A stretch of DNA of 11,396 bases from Bacteroidales bacterium (lineage in GTDB: Bacteria > Bacteroidota > Bacteroidia > Bacteroidales > Dysgonomonadaceae): contig JAAYFR010000055.1 of the NCBI GenBank assembly GCA_012728155.1, positions 1 to 11,396 of the forward strand, written 5' to 3'. Under the pieces are notes generated by a model, which was given only the letters and a program-made list of their open reading frames with translations, had not been told where the DNA came from and ran no database searches. Made by a program: the position numbers and the translations under genes. This document shows, one piece after another, positions 1-8,551 of this stretch (position 1 is its first letter; every line of letters starts with the position of its first letter).

Positions 1-3000
1 AAATAGGAGGGAATGGGGGGGCGCTCTTTGTGAAGCTGCTGAAGCCGGTCTCTCTCTCTCCCCGGGCATATACCTGGCACCTGATGATGAAGAACATCTA
101 CTCCGTAGGTTACAGTGCCTACGATTTGCAGAAAGAGCATTTCAAACTACATATCACATATCTAAGCGACACCACCGGTGTCTACCTGAATTACCTTCCC
201 AACAGTGGCATCGAGGAGAAGCTGCTGTTGCAGGTGATGAACCTCGACAGACTCAATTCACGCAATGATCCTTATCCCGACGGACTCTTCGACTTTTTGG
301 ACGGTTATACCATCGACAGCCAAAACGGGTGTATCATCTTCCCCGTTGTGGAACCGTTCGGTTCACACCTGCGGGAAAAGATCGGTAATGATGCCGTAGC
401 AGACCGGTTTGTCTATCAGGAGCTGTATGACTCCACACTCACTGCTGCCCAACAGGTGCAGGAAAAGAACAAGTTCCGCATGAACGGTGAGTACAGGGGT
501 TCATCGGGTGCCGAGATCAACCTCAACGCGATGAATGTCCCCCGTGGATCGGTACGGGTGACCGCCGGTGGCGTCGACCTCACCGAAGGGGTGGACTACA
601 CCGTAGATTATCTCTCCGGCATAGTCCGCATCATCAACCGCTCGATCATCAATTCAAGTACCCCCGTGAGTGTCACACTCGAAAACCGGATGGCATCGCA
701 GATGCAACGTAAAACTCTGATGGGGGTAAACCTGCTTTACAATTTCTCAAAAGATTTCTCTGTCGGCACCACCCTGATGCACTATTACGAGAAGCCACTG
801 ATCACGAAAACTGCTTTTGGAGACGAATCGGCAAAGAACACATTGTGGGGGCTTAATATGGAGTATAAGAAAGAGTCCATCGCTTTGACCAACCTCCTCA
901 ACCTGCTACCGTTCGTGGAAGCGACGGATCCTTCTCAATTCTCGGTCGGGATGGAATTTGCCCATCTCATCGCAGGACATTATAAAAACAGATATACCGG
1001 CGGCTACTCCTATCTCGACGATTTCGAATCCTCGGCCTCGGGAATCGATCTGAGCAACCCCTATAACTGGTCGCTTGCCGCCACACCCTATAACAACACC
1101 TCCACAGGGCTATTTCCCGAAGCCGCCCTCTCCAACAATATCGAATATGGTAAAAACCGGGCGCTATTGGCATGGTTTTATATCGATGGCATGTTTACCT
1201 ACCGAAACTCGGGACTTACTCCCACCCATATAAAGAATGATACCGAGCAGCTCTCCGACCATCGTGTGCGGGAAGTCTATGAACGGGAAATATTTCCCGG
1301 CAGGGATGCCTATTACGGTCAATCGGCCACCATCCCAATACTCAACCTCTCTTATTATCCCGACGAACGGGGACCTTATAACCTCGATACCAACGTCGAC
1401 AGCGAGGGTAAACTCCTCAATCCCCGGACCCGTTGGGGCGGTATCACCCGCCAGATAGATCTCCATGATTTCGAAACTGCCAATATCGAATATATTGAGT
1501 TCTGGCTGATGGACCCCTTTGTGGACGATACATTGGGCATTTCACAAGGGGGCGACCTCTATTTCAATTTGGGAGAGATATCGGAAGATGTGCTGAAAGA
1601 TGGCAAGAAATTTTTCGAGAACGGGTTGCCGGTCGACGGGGACAGCACCGCCATAGGTTACTCCGTATGGGGAAAATACCCCAAACGCCAGTCTACTGTC
1701 TATGCTTTCGACAACTCCCATGGCGACGAGTCGCGTCGGTTACAGGATGTGGGTTTGAACGGGTTGAGCAGTGAGGAGGAAAAATCTTATCCTGCTTACA
1801 GGGACTATCTGGCCGAGCTACGTACCCGCTTATCGGATGAGACGCTTTCACAAATGGAGGAAGATAACCAATCGCCACTCAATGACCCGGCAGGAGACAG
1901 TTTCCGCCATTACCGGGGAGCGGAGCAGGACAGGCTGCAATTATCTATCCTCGACCGCTACAAATATTTCAACGGTACGGAGGGCAATTCGCTCTCGCCA
2001 GAGGATGGGAATCCTTACTCCACCGCCTCACGGGCTACCCCCGATACCGAGGATATCGACAACGACAACACACTCAATGAAAATGAGTCCTATTATCAAT
2101 ATAAGGTGTCTCTCCGTCCCGAAGCGATGGAAGTGGGCGACAATTTCATCGTGGATAAACGGGAAACGAGTGTACGCTTACGGAACGGCAAAGACGGGAA
2201 AGTAACCTGGTATCAGTTTAAAATTCCTATCCGGGAGTATCAGGTAAAAACAGGCTCGATAGAGGGGTTCAATAATATCCGTTTTATGCGGATGTTCCTT
2301 ACCGGTTTCGAAAAACCGCTCTTTCTACGCTTTGCCACTTTGGAGCTGAAACGGAGCGAATGGCGCAACTACCGAAACGACCTCGTTGCCGGTGGAGCAA
2401 TCAGCGGATCGGGCAATTTAGACATCTCCACAGTCAATATCGAAGAGAACGGCCGCCGCATACCGGTCAACTATATCCTTCCACCGGGCGTCACCCGTAT
2501 CCTCGATCCGGGGCAACCCCAACTGCGACAAGAAAATGAACAGTCGCTCTCTCTGAAAATAACCGACCTCGATCCCGATGAGAGCCGGGCAATCTATAAA
2601 AGCAGTATGTACGACCTGCGTCGCTATAAACGCTTGCAGATGTTTGTCCATGCGGAACAGTTGTCCGAAGAGCCGGGAACACTACAGGATGGCGATCTCT
2701 CCATCTTCCTTCGATTGGGATCGGACTACCGGAACAACTACTACGAATATGAGATACCGCTGCAGCTTACCCCCGAAGGGCAGTACAGTTCCAACAACCT
2801 GTCGGATCAGGAGAAAGTATGGCCGGGAGAGAATATGTTCGACTTCCCGCTTACACTGCTGACCGACCTGAAATTAGCCCGCAATACGGATAAAGAGCAG
2901 GATGACGGAATATCCTTCTTCACCCCCTACACACAACCCGATCCCGAGAAGCAGAATAACAAGGTCACTATCACCGGCAATCCCTCACTGGCCGAAGTAA

Positions 3001-5831
3001 AGGTGTTGATGATCGGCATCAGAAATAAAGCCGACAGTCATCGCTCCGCGGAAATATGGGTAAACGAACTGCGCCTGAGTGAATTCGATGAGAAAGGAGG
3101 CTGGGCGGCACAGGGAAATGCACAACTGGCGCTGTCAGACATAGGAACAGTGAGCCTCTCCGGCCGGAAAGAGAGTGCCGGTTTCGGAGCGCTCAACCAA
3201 AGCTTGTTGGAACGCCGCGACGACGATTATACATCGGTACAACTATCATTGCAGATGGAGATGGGACGCTTCTTACCAAAGCAGATCAAACTGTCGGCAC
3301 CCCTCTACTTCTCCTACTCCAAACAACTTACGAATCCGCTCTACGACCCGTTCAACCAGGATATCCTGCTCTCGGAATCCCTTCAACACTCCGGGAATCA
3401 GTTCCTGCGTGACTCCATACAGCGGATCGCAACTACTGTCATGAAGGAGATAAGCCTGAACCTCAGCAATGTGAAGATGGACATCAGGAGTAAGCAGCCA
3501 ATGCCCTATGACCCGGCCAATTTCAGCTTCACCTATGCCCGGAATGAGAACCAGCGACGAAGTCCCGATACCGAATATGCCACTACAAAAAATTTCAGGT
3601 TACAGGCAAGCTATGAGTACACACCGCAAGCAAAGAGCTGGGAACCGTTCAAAAGCAGCGATCCCGCTTCCGGTTGGGAAAAACCGCTCCGGGTAATAAA
3701 TTTCAACTACCTGCCCAATAACATCCGACTCAGTTCTGACCTCGTACGTCACTACGAAGAGGTGCAACTGCGTGACTTGAATAACCATACGGGAAGTGGC
3801 TTACAAGCAGAACAAAAGTACCTGTCGTTCAGTCGCAATTTTTTCTGGAACCGGGATATCTCTTTCAGCTGGGATTTGACACGCAATCTAAGAACCACTT
3901 TCCAATCGGGCACCATCGCAGAGATTGAAGAACCCTACCTACAGGTAAATAAAGAGCTGAACAGAAGCGACTACATAATATGGAAAGACTCGGTGACACA
4001 AAGTATCCGGGAGCTGGGAAAACCGTTGAACTATGCACAGACAGCCGATGTGACCTATACCCTCCCATTCACCTATATTCCCGTTCTCGACTGGATTGGT
4101 TCGACTGCTGCCTATCATTCCCGATATCGCTGGGAACGGGGTGCCATGATAGCGGACGAAAAAATCGGCAATTTTTTGCAGAATGAGCTCTCATTCACAC
4201 TCAACAGCCGCTTCAACCTGGTATCACTTTACAACAAAATCCCCTTTCTCCGGGAAACCAACCGCCATTTTGCAGGTGAATGGCGTGAAGGCCGGCCTGA
4301 GTCAACCCGAACATGGAACAGCACCGGAGAAGATATTGCCCGGTATGCCGCACAGACACTGATGATGCTTAGGAGCGTCAATATCAATTGGGGATACCGG
4401 ACACGTAACGATATTCCCGGTTTTGAAGAAATGATCGGCGATTTTTTCGGACAGCGCCAGACACCGCTCGGCCTGTTGCCCGGCTGGGGGTTCGCTTTCG
4501 GTTTTGAGGGTGGTGGGCGGTTCGTCGAGAAACTGAAAGCAGACAATTTATTGGTATTGGATGAATACAATATCACCCCCGCCCTCTATAACAAAACGAG
4601 GAATCTGAGGCTTGACGCCTCTTTAGAGCCGCTCCCGGGATTAAAGATAGAGCTGAACGCGTTATACGAGAAGAATCATCGGACGGAAATCCAATATATG
4701 TTTGACGATATGCCCCAAAAAAAGGGAGGGAGTTTCGCCATGACCATACAGAGCCTCTCTTCAGCATTTGAAAACTCCACGGCAGACAATAACTACCGTT
4801 CTCGGGCTTTCGACAAATTTCTTGAAAATCGGCATATCATCGCAGAACGCACAAGAGAACAATACTCTGGTACAAACTATCCTGCCGGAGGATTCCTTGC
4901 CGGAAGCGGGTATGAGGGAGAGCCATTTGATAACAGCAAAGGCGATGTGAGGCTCAACTCTGCCGATGTGCTTATTCCCGCATTTCTGGCCGCCTATACT
5001 GGCAAAGATCCGACATTGGCAGGGCTGACTCCTTTTCCGGATATCTCCTCACTGCTACCCAACTGGCTAATTTCCTACAACCTGATAAGACTACTGCCCC
5101 AACTGGGGGAGCAGATGCAGTCGCTCACCCTTACCCATCAATACCTCTCACAATACAGGATCGGATCATTCGACTCTTTCACGAGTTGGGTAGCCCTCGG
5201 CGACGGGAGTGACCTGGGATATGTGCGCGACGCTGTTTCGGAATCCCCTATCCCCTCCACTCCCTTTAATATAACTTCGGTGAGTATTCAGGAAAGTTTC
5301 AATCCACTGATCGAAGCACGGGGAGTATGGGAGAACAACATAAATATGAGCCTCAGGTTCAACAAAAGCAGGGCGTTGAATTTAAATATCGCATCCTATC
5401 AGATCGTGGAAACAAGCGACTTTGATTTTGTGATAGGGTTGGGGTACCGTATCCAGCACTTCAACCGCATCATCGGCGTCGGATCCAATTCCATACAAAG
5501 AGAACGCCACCGCCCCTCATCAAATATTTTGACCGGTGAGACCCACACAGGAAAAACCACCACATTCAATAACGACCTCAATATCCGTCTCGATATTTCA
5601 CGAAAAATCACCCATGCCCTGATCAGGAGGATTGAAGAAGAATTTACACAGGCCACAAGTGGCATAAGGACCATTACCATCAGTTTTTCAGCCGATTACG
5701 CCTTAAGCAGGTTGGTCACGCTGCGTGCTTTCTTCGACAGGATGGTACACCAACCACTTGTTTCATCAGGCTCCTACCCCTCCTCAGATACAAGTGCGGG
5801 GGTAAGTATTCAACTTAATATGAATCAGTAA
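1..5831 (+). CDS. sprA: SprA/Sov, type IX secretion outer-membrane translocon protein (5' end missing)
   Basis: SprA (Sov in Porphyromonas) forms the very large outer-membrane beta-barrel through which type IX secretion substrates leave the cell; in gliding relatives it is also needed for motility. The reading frame is open to the left edge (first full codon at base 3), and the nine codons before the GTG at 30 read IGGNGGALF, which continues family-like sequence, so that GTG is not the start. 1942 residues are visible; family members are about 2400-2500, so roughly 450-550 N-terminal residues, including the signal peptide, lie upstream. Counting from the GTG, family-like blocks are YLDDFESS (328-335), ERGPYN (446-451), FWLMDPF (491-497), an acidic TEDIDNDNTLNE stretch from 673, and WVNELRL (1010-1016). 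The C-terminal half has alternating polar and aromatic residues typical of barrel strands. No frameshift is seen, and the stop is TAA at 5829-5831. Family assignment is very secure. Confidence 0.96.
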   Translation, partial: IGGNGGALFVKLLKPVSLSPRAYTWHLMMKNIYSVGYSAYDLQKEHFKLHITYLSDTTGVYLNYLPNSGIEEKLLLQVMNLDRLNSRNDPYPDGLFDFLDGYTIDSQNGCIIFPVVEPFGSHLREKIGNDAVADRFVYQELYDSTLTAAQQVQEKNKFRMNGEYRGSSGAEINLNAMNVPRGSVRVTAGGVDLTEGVDYTVDYLSGIVRIINRSIINSSTPVSVTLENRMASQMQRKTLMGVNLLYNFSKDFSVGTTLMHYYEKPLITKTAFGDESAKNTLWGLNMEYKKESIALTNLLNLLPFVEATDPSQFSVGMEFAHLIAGHYKNRYTGGYSYLDDFESSASGIDLSNPYNWSLAATPYNNTSTGLFPEAALSNNIEYGKNRALLAWFYIDGMFTYRNSGLTPTHIKNDTEQLSDHRVREVYEREIFPGRDAYYGQSATIPILNLSYYPDERGPYNLDTNVDSEGKLLNPRTRWGGITRQIDLHDFETANIEYIEFWLMDPFVDDTLGISQGGDLYFNLGEISEDVLKDGKKFFENGLPVDGDSTAIGYSVWGKYPKRQSTVYAFDNSHGDESRRLQDVGLNGLSSEEEKSYPAYRDYLAELRTRLSDETLSQMEEDNQSPLNDPAGDSFRHYRGAEQDRLQLSILDRYKYFNGTEGNSLSPEDGNPYSTASRATPDTEDIDNDNTLNENESYYQYKVSLRPEAMEVGDNFIVDKRETSVRLRNGKDGKVTWYQFKIPIREYQVKTGSIEGFNNIRFMRMFLTGFEKPLFLRFATLELKRSEWRNYRNDLVAGGAISGSGNLDISTVNIEENGRRIPVNYILPPGVTRILDPGQPQLRQENEQSLSLKITDLDPDESRAIYKSSMYDLRRYKRLQMFVHAEQLSEEPGTLQDGDLSIFLRLGSDYRNNYYEYEIPLQLTPEGQYSSNNLSDQEKVWPGENMFDFPLTLLTDLKLARNTDKEQDDGISFFTPYTQPDPEKQNNKVTITGNPSLAEVKVLMIGIRNKADSHRSAEIWVNELRLSEFDEKGGWAAQGNAQLALSDIGTVSLSGRKESAGFGALNQSLLERRDDDYTSVQLSLQMEMGRFLPKQIKLSAPLYFSYSKQLTNPLYDPFNQDILLSESLQHSGNQFLRDSIQRIATTVMKEISLNLSNVKMDIRSKQPMPYDPANFSFTYARNENQRRSPDTEYATTKNFRLQASYEYTPQAKSWEPFKSSDPASGWEKPLRVINFNYLPNNIRLSSDLVRHYEEVQLRDLNNHTGSGLQAEQKYLSFSRNFFWNRDISFSWDLTRNLRTTFQSGTIAEIEEPYLQVNKELNRSDYIIWKDSVTQSIRELGKPLNYAQTADVTYTLPFTYIPVLDWIGSTAAYHSRYRWERGAMIADEKIGNFLQNELSFTLNSRFNLVSLYNKIPFLRETNRHFAGEWREGRPESTRTWNSTGEDIARYAAQTLMMLRSVNINWGYRTRNDIPGFEEMIGDFFGQRQTPLGLLPGWGFAFGFEGGGRFVEKLKADNLLVLDEYNITPALYNKTRNLRLDASLEPLPGLKIELNALYEKNHRTEIQYMFDDMPQKKGGSFAMTIQSLSSAFENSTADNNYRSRAFDKFLENRHIIAERTREQYSGTNYPAGGFLAGSGYEGEPFDNSKGDVRLNSADVLIPAFLAAYTGKDPTLAGLTPFPDISSLLPNWLISYNLIRLLPQLGEQMQSLTLTHQYLSQYRIGSFDSFTSWVALGDGSDLGYVRDAVSESPIPSTPFNITSVSIQESFNPLIEARGVWENNINMSLRFNKSRALNLNIASYQIVETSDFDFVIGLGYRIQHFNRIIGVGSNSIQRERHRPSSNILTGETHTGKTTTFNNDLNIRLDISRKITHALIRRIEEEFTQATSGIRTITISFSADYALSRLVTLRAFFDRMVHQPLVSSGSYPSSDTSAGVSIQLNMNQ

Positions 5832-5875
5832 CCGAAGGAGCAAAAAAAGGAGAAGTTAGAACAGAGAGTTGAAAA

Positions 5876-5889
5876 TTGGCGTAAGCCAA
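5876..5889 (+). other. Small hairpin, TTGGC-GTAA-GCCAA
   Basis: A perfect 5-bp stem closes a GTAA (GNRA-type) tetraloop 45 bases after the sprA stop. No U-run follows it on the + strand; on the - strand it is followed by TTTTC. It could stabilise the 3' end of the sprA messenger, but it is short enough to be chance and is not called a terminator. Confidence 0.3.
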
Positions 5890-5968
5890 ATAAGAAGCCA
5901 GAAGGTGAGAAGAGATCAAAAACCAGTTAAACAAATCCTAAAAATAAAACCGGGAAACTGATATTCTA

Positions 5969-6101
5969 TTAATTAATGTTGTAAAACTACCCCTCTTAGG
6001 ATTTTTTTTAATTTTAAGGAGAAATGTTAAACAAAAAAGAGGTTTATTTGTTTAATTAATAATGAATAGAAACGATCTTTGAAATAAGATTTTAATTAAA
6101 A
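5969..6101. repeat. Three TTAATTAA palindromes upstream of rprX
   Basis: The 8-base palindrome TTAATTAA occurs at 5969-5976, 6052-6059 and 6092-6099. The last is extended to a 12-base perfect palindrome, TTTTAATTAAAA, at 6090-6101. Start-to-start distances are 83 and 40 bases. The last copy sits just before the rprX Shine-Dalgarno-like sequence. The copies could be operator half-sites or simply a product of the AT-rich composition. Confidence 0.45.
6047..6081 (+). promoter_or_regulatory. Weak candidate promoter for rprXY
   Basis: GATCTTTG at 6074-6081 matches the Bacteroidetes -7 consensus TAnnTTTG except for the first base. A TTTG at 6047-6050 could serve as the -33 element, but the 23-base gap is a little longer than usual. 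A GGAGG at 6103-6107 lies downstream, 16 bases before the ATG, which is far for a Shine-Dalgarno site. This is the best candidate in the spacer but not a strong one. Confidence 0.35.
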
Positions 6102-6123
6102 CGGAGGTAAGTAAAAGAAGTGT

Positions 6124-7683
6124 ATGAAAAAATCAACTATCTGGCTGCTTGCTATTGTGATGTTCACGGCGTTTTTTGTATTGTTATTCCTGCAGGTGAG
6201 ATATATGCGTACCAGTCTCGATATCCGTACTCAGCAATTTGATGAGCAGGTAAACAGGAGTTTATATAACGTAATGAGAGAGTTGGAAAAGGCTCAGACC
6301 CTAAAATATCTGGAACAGGATATGATCGAGTCGGAGAACAGGTACTCACAATACAACAGACCGCAAATCACACAAAGCATCACAGCCGAAAGTGGCAGTG
6401 CAACTATTACTCATCCCGATGGAAGTGAAACAAGAATTGAACTGAACAGGACTGAACAGTCACTCCGTCCGCAGCAACAGCGGGAGAGCGTGTTTTTATC
6501 CCCTAACCCGGGTTCAAGCACCATCTCCAAAACACAATACGACATGCAACAATCGCTGTCGAAACGCTATCTACACGAACGGGAATTGATGAATGAAGTT
6601 ATATTAAGCATAATGAGTCAGGCAAGTGACGAACCGATTGAAAAGCGAATAGATTTTAATAAAGTGGATCAATCTATCCGATATCAGTTAGCTTACAATG
6701 GCTTAAACGTGCCTTTCAGTTTTCAGATTGTGAATTTCAGCAATAAAGTGGTCTATTCCTCTCCAGGGTTTTCCACCAAGCAGAAAGATGCGATTTATAC
6801 ACAAATTCTGTTTCCCAATGATCCATCGGCAAAACTAAACAGGATGAGGGTTTATTTTCCTACAAGGAATAATTATGTATATGGCGAACTATCTTTCTTT
6901 ATTCCATCGCTTATATTCACAATTATCTTGTTGATAACGTTTATATTCACGGTAGTTTCACTCTTCAGGCAAAAGCGTTTGTCTGAAATGAAGAATGATT
7001 TTATCAACAATATGACACATGAGCTAAAGACTCCGGTTTCTACCATCTCATTGGCATCGCAGATGCTCAAGGACGAGTCGATATTGAAATCACCCGAAGT
7101 GTTCAAACATGTCACCGGGGTGATTCATGACGAGACCAAAAGGCTCAGTTTTCAGGTAGAAAAGGTACTACAGATGTCGCTTTTCGACAAACAAAAGGCT
7201 ACCTTGAAAATGAAAGAGATAGATGCGAACGACTTGGTAGTGGGAGTAGCCAATACCCATGTGTTGAAAGTGGAAAAACTGGGCGGGACACTTGACATCG
7301 ATCTTCAGGCAGAAGAGTCCACCATAAAAGTGGACGAGATGCATTTCACCAACGTTATCTTTAATATTCTCGATAACGCACTGAAGTATAAGAAAAAAGA
7401 TCTCCCACCAGAGTTAATGATCCGGACAAAAAATGAAGGAAACAAGATTGTTATCACTATTGAGGATAACGGCATTGGAATGAGAAAAGAGGACTCTAGG
7501 AAAGTATTCGACCGATTTTATCGTGTGCCTACAGGCAACCGTCACGATGTGAAGGGATTTGGTTTGGGACTGGCATACGTTAAAAAAATCGTGACTGACA
7601 TGAACGGTACTATTCGTGCCGATAGTGAATTAGGAAAAGGTACAAGATTCATAATAAGTTTACCCGTAATAACACAAAAATGA
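6124..7683 (+). CDS. rprX: Sensor histidine kinase, RprX-like
   Basis: This is an inner-membrane sensor kinase that autophosphorylates on histidine and passes the phosphate to the regulator encoded next to it. Of 519 residues, 6-26 form the first membrane segment, 27-256 an extracytoplasmic sensor region, and about 258-281 the second membrane segment. The HisKA box NMTHELKTPVS carries the phospho-acceptor His299. The ATP-binding domain shows an N box (ILDNALKY, Asn418), G1 (DNGIGM, 448-453), an F box (VFDRFYRV, 461-468), G2 (GFGLGL, 478-483) and G3 (GKGT, 504-507), so it should be catalytically intact. There is no HAMP domain: the second membrane segment runs almost straight into HisKA. The sensor region has a polar, low-complexity stretch at about 75-145. 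The stop is one base before the regulator start, implying co-translation. The signal sensed cannot be read from the sequence. The symbol rests on resemblance of the pair to Bacteroides RprX/RprY. Confidence 0.92.
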   Translation: MKKSTIWLLAIVMFTAFFVLLFLQVRYMRTSLDIRTQQFDEQVNRSLYNVMRELEKAQTLKYLEQDMIESENRYSQYNRPQITQSITAESGSATITHPDGSETRIELNRTEQSLRPQQQRESVFLSPNPGSSTISKTQYDMQQSLSKRYLHERELMNEVILSIMSQASDEPIEKRIDFNKVDQSIRYQLAYNGLNVPFSFQIVNFSNKVVYSSPGFSTKQKDAIYTQILFPNDPSAKLNRMRVYFPTRNNYVYGELSFFIPSLIFTIILLITFIFTVVSLFRQKRLSEMKNDFINNMTHELKTPVSTISLASQMLKDESILKSPEVFKHVTGVIHDETKRLSFQVEKVLQMSLFDKQKATLKMKEIDANDLVVGVANTHVLKVEKLGGTLDIDLQAEESTIKVDEMHFTNVIFNILDNALKYKKKDLPPELMIRTKNEGNKIVITIEDNGIGMRKEDSRKVFDRFYRVPTGNRHDVKGFGLGLAYVKKIVTDMNGTIRADSELGKGTRFIISLPVITQK

Positions 7684-7684
7684 T

Positions 7685-8401
7685 ATGGAAGAAAAATTAA
7701 AGATTTTTTTATGCGAAGATGATGAGAATCTTGGCATGTTGCTTAGAGAATATCTCCAGGCAAAAGGGTTTGACACCGATCTGTTTCCCGATGGAGAAGC
7801 TGGTTTCAAAGGATTTGTAAAGAGTAAATATGATCTTTGCATTGTGGATGTAATGATGCCCAAAAAGGATGGAATTACGCTTGTAAAGGAGATAAGAACC
7901 ATTAATACGGAAATACCCGTGATTTTCCTGACTGCAAAAAATATGAAAGAAGATGTATTGGAAGGATTCAAAGCAGGGGCCGACGATTACATCACCAAAC
8001 CGTTTAGCATGGAAGAGTTGGTACTTCGTATCGAAGCTATTATCCGACGCGTGAAAGGAAAGAAGAGCAAAGAACAGCAGGTGTACGCTTTTGGAGCAAT
8101 GTCTTTCGACACTCAAAAGCAAATACTCACTATTGGCGACTCTCAGACAAAACTGACCACCAAAGAGTCCGAATTGCTATCGCTACTTTGCGCACATGCC
8201 AATGATATCCTCGAAAGGAATCATGCACTGAAACAGATTTGGGAAGAGGACACCTATTTTAATGCGCGCAGTATGGATGTCTATATCACCAAGTTGCGCA
8301 AATTACTGAAACCCGAACCCAATATTGAGATTATCAATATCCACGGCAAAGGGTACAAACTGATCGTCCCTACCGACGAAAATGACAATAGCGAACAATA
8401 A
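7685..8401 (+). CDS. rprY: OmpR-family response regulator, RprY-like
   Basis: This is a cytoplasmic transcription factor activated by phosphorylation from the adjacent kinase. Its 238 residues divide into a receiver domain (about 5-122) and a winged-helix DNA-binding domain (about 132-230). The receiver has the acidic pair E11/D12 (with D13), phospho-acceptor Asp55 in IVDVMMPKKDG, Thr83 in FLTA and Lys105 in ITKPFS, so all switch residues are present. The C-terminal part shows LTTKESELLSLL, the recognition-helix region RSMDVYITKLRKLL (195-208) and the wing IINIHGKGYKL, typical of the OmpR/PhoB group. The receiver closely resembles the remembered Porphyromonas/Bacteroides RprY (start LKIFLCEDDENLGMLLREYL), which has been linked to stress responses in Porphyromonas. 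The ATG lies one base after the kinase stop; no separate promoter is evident. A strong terminator follows 20 bases after the stop. Confidence 0.94.
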   Translation: MEEKLKIFLCEDDENLGMLLREYLQAKGFDTDLFPDGEAGFKGFVKSKYDLCIVDVMMPKKDGITLVKEIRTINTEIPVIFLTAKNMKEDVLEGFKAGADDYITKPFSMEELVLRIEAIIRRVKGKKSKEQQVYAFGAMSFDTQKQILTIGDSQTKLTTKESELLSLLCAHANDILERNHALKQIWEEDTYFNARSMDVYITKLRKLLKPEPNIEIINIHGKGYKLIVPTDENDNSEQ

Positions 8402-8421
8402 CTGCCGTTTTCAGATTTTAT

Positions 8422-8449
8422 AAAGCCGCTCCTTTAGGGGCGGCTTTTT
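8422..8449 (+). terminator. Intrinsic terminator after rprY
   Basis: An 11-bp stem (AAAGCCGCTCC at 8422-8432 with GGGGCGGCTTT at 8437-8447; all pairs Watson-Crick except one U-G wobble at 8430/8439) closes a TTTA loop. Five T residues (8445-8449) form the U-tract. It ends the rprXY unit and separates it from the next promoter. Confidence 0.93.
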
Positions 8450-8510
8450 CAATATCTCAATTCTCATCATTTTTTCCCCGTAACAGGAGCACAACATCCA
8501 ATTTATTGGC

Positions 8511-8518
8511 TACCTTTG
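8511..8518 (+). promoter_or_regulatory. Bacteroidetes -7 promoter element TACCTTTG
   Basis: TACCTTTG is a perfect match to TAnnTTTG, the sigma-70-type -7 box of Bacteroidetes. A TTTG-like -33 element is not seen at the usual distance. Transcription would begin around 8522-8526, shortly after the rprY terminator, and would serve the phosphatidyltransferase gene and probably yicC and gmk. Its position argues against the in-frame TTG at 8528 as the translation start of the next gene. Confidence 0.65.
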
Positions 8519-8551
8519 TAATAAGGTTTGGAAAATAAAGTAAGGTTGACT

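Larger units (their letters stand above)
5832..6123. other. Gene-free spacer between sprA and rprX
   Basis: No open reading frame of useful length is present on either strand. The first 100 bases (5831-5930) are about three-quarters purine on the + strand. The rest is strongly AT-rich, with a T8 run at 6002-6009 and three TTAATTAA palindromes. No convincing intrinsic terminator for sprA is visible, so read-through into the kinase gene is possible. The spacer probably holds the leader and promoter of the two-component operon. Confidence 0.7.

Noticed and set aside
1164..1466. A 100-codon open frame on the - strand inside sprA
   Set aside because: It lies wholly within a clearly coding SprA region, has no recognisable family and no ribosome-binding context; it is a shadow of the opposite strand's codon use.
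4229..4576. A 115-codon open frame on the - strand inside sprA
   Set aside because: It is antisense to conserved barrel-coding sequence, with basic, proline-rich composition and no domain; no independent support.
5991..6021. Possible terminator: imperfect CTCTTA/TAAGGAG pairing around a T8 run
   Set aside because: The stem is only a few base pairs with a bulge, and the T-run lies in the loop, not after the stem; it does not make an intrinsic terminator.
7709..8122. A 137-codon open frame on the - strand opposite rprY
   Set aside because: It mirrors the receiver-domain coding sequence and is Phe/Ser/Cys-rich, typical of antisense translation of an AT-rich gene.
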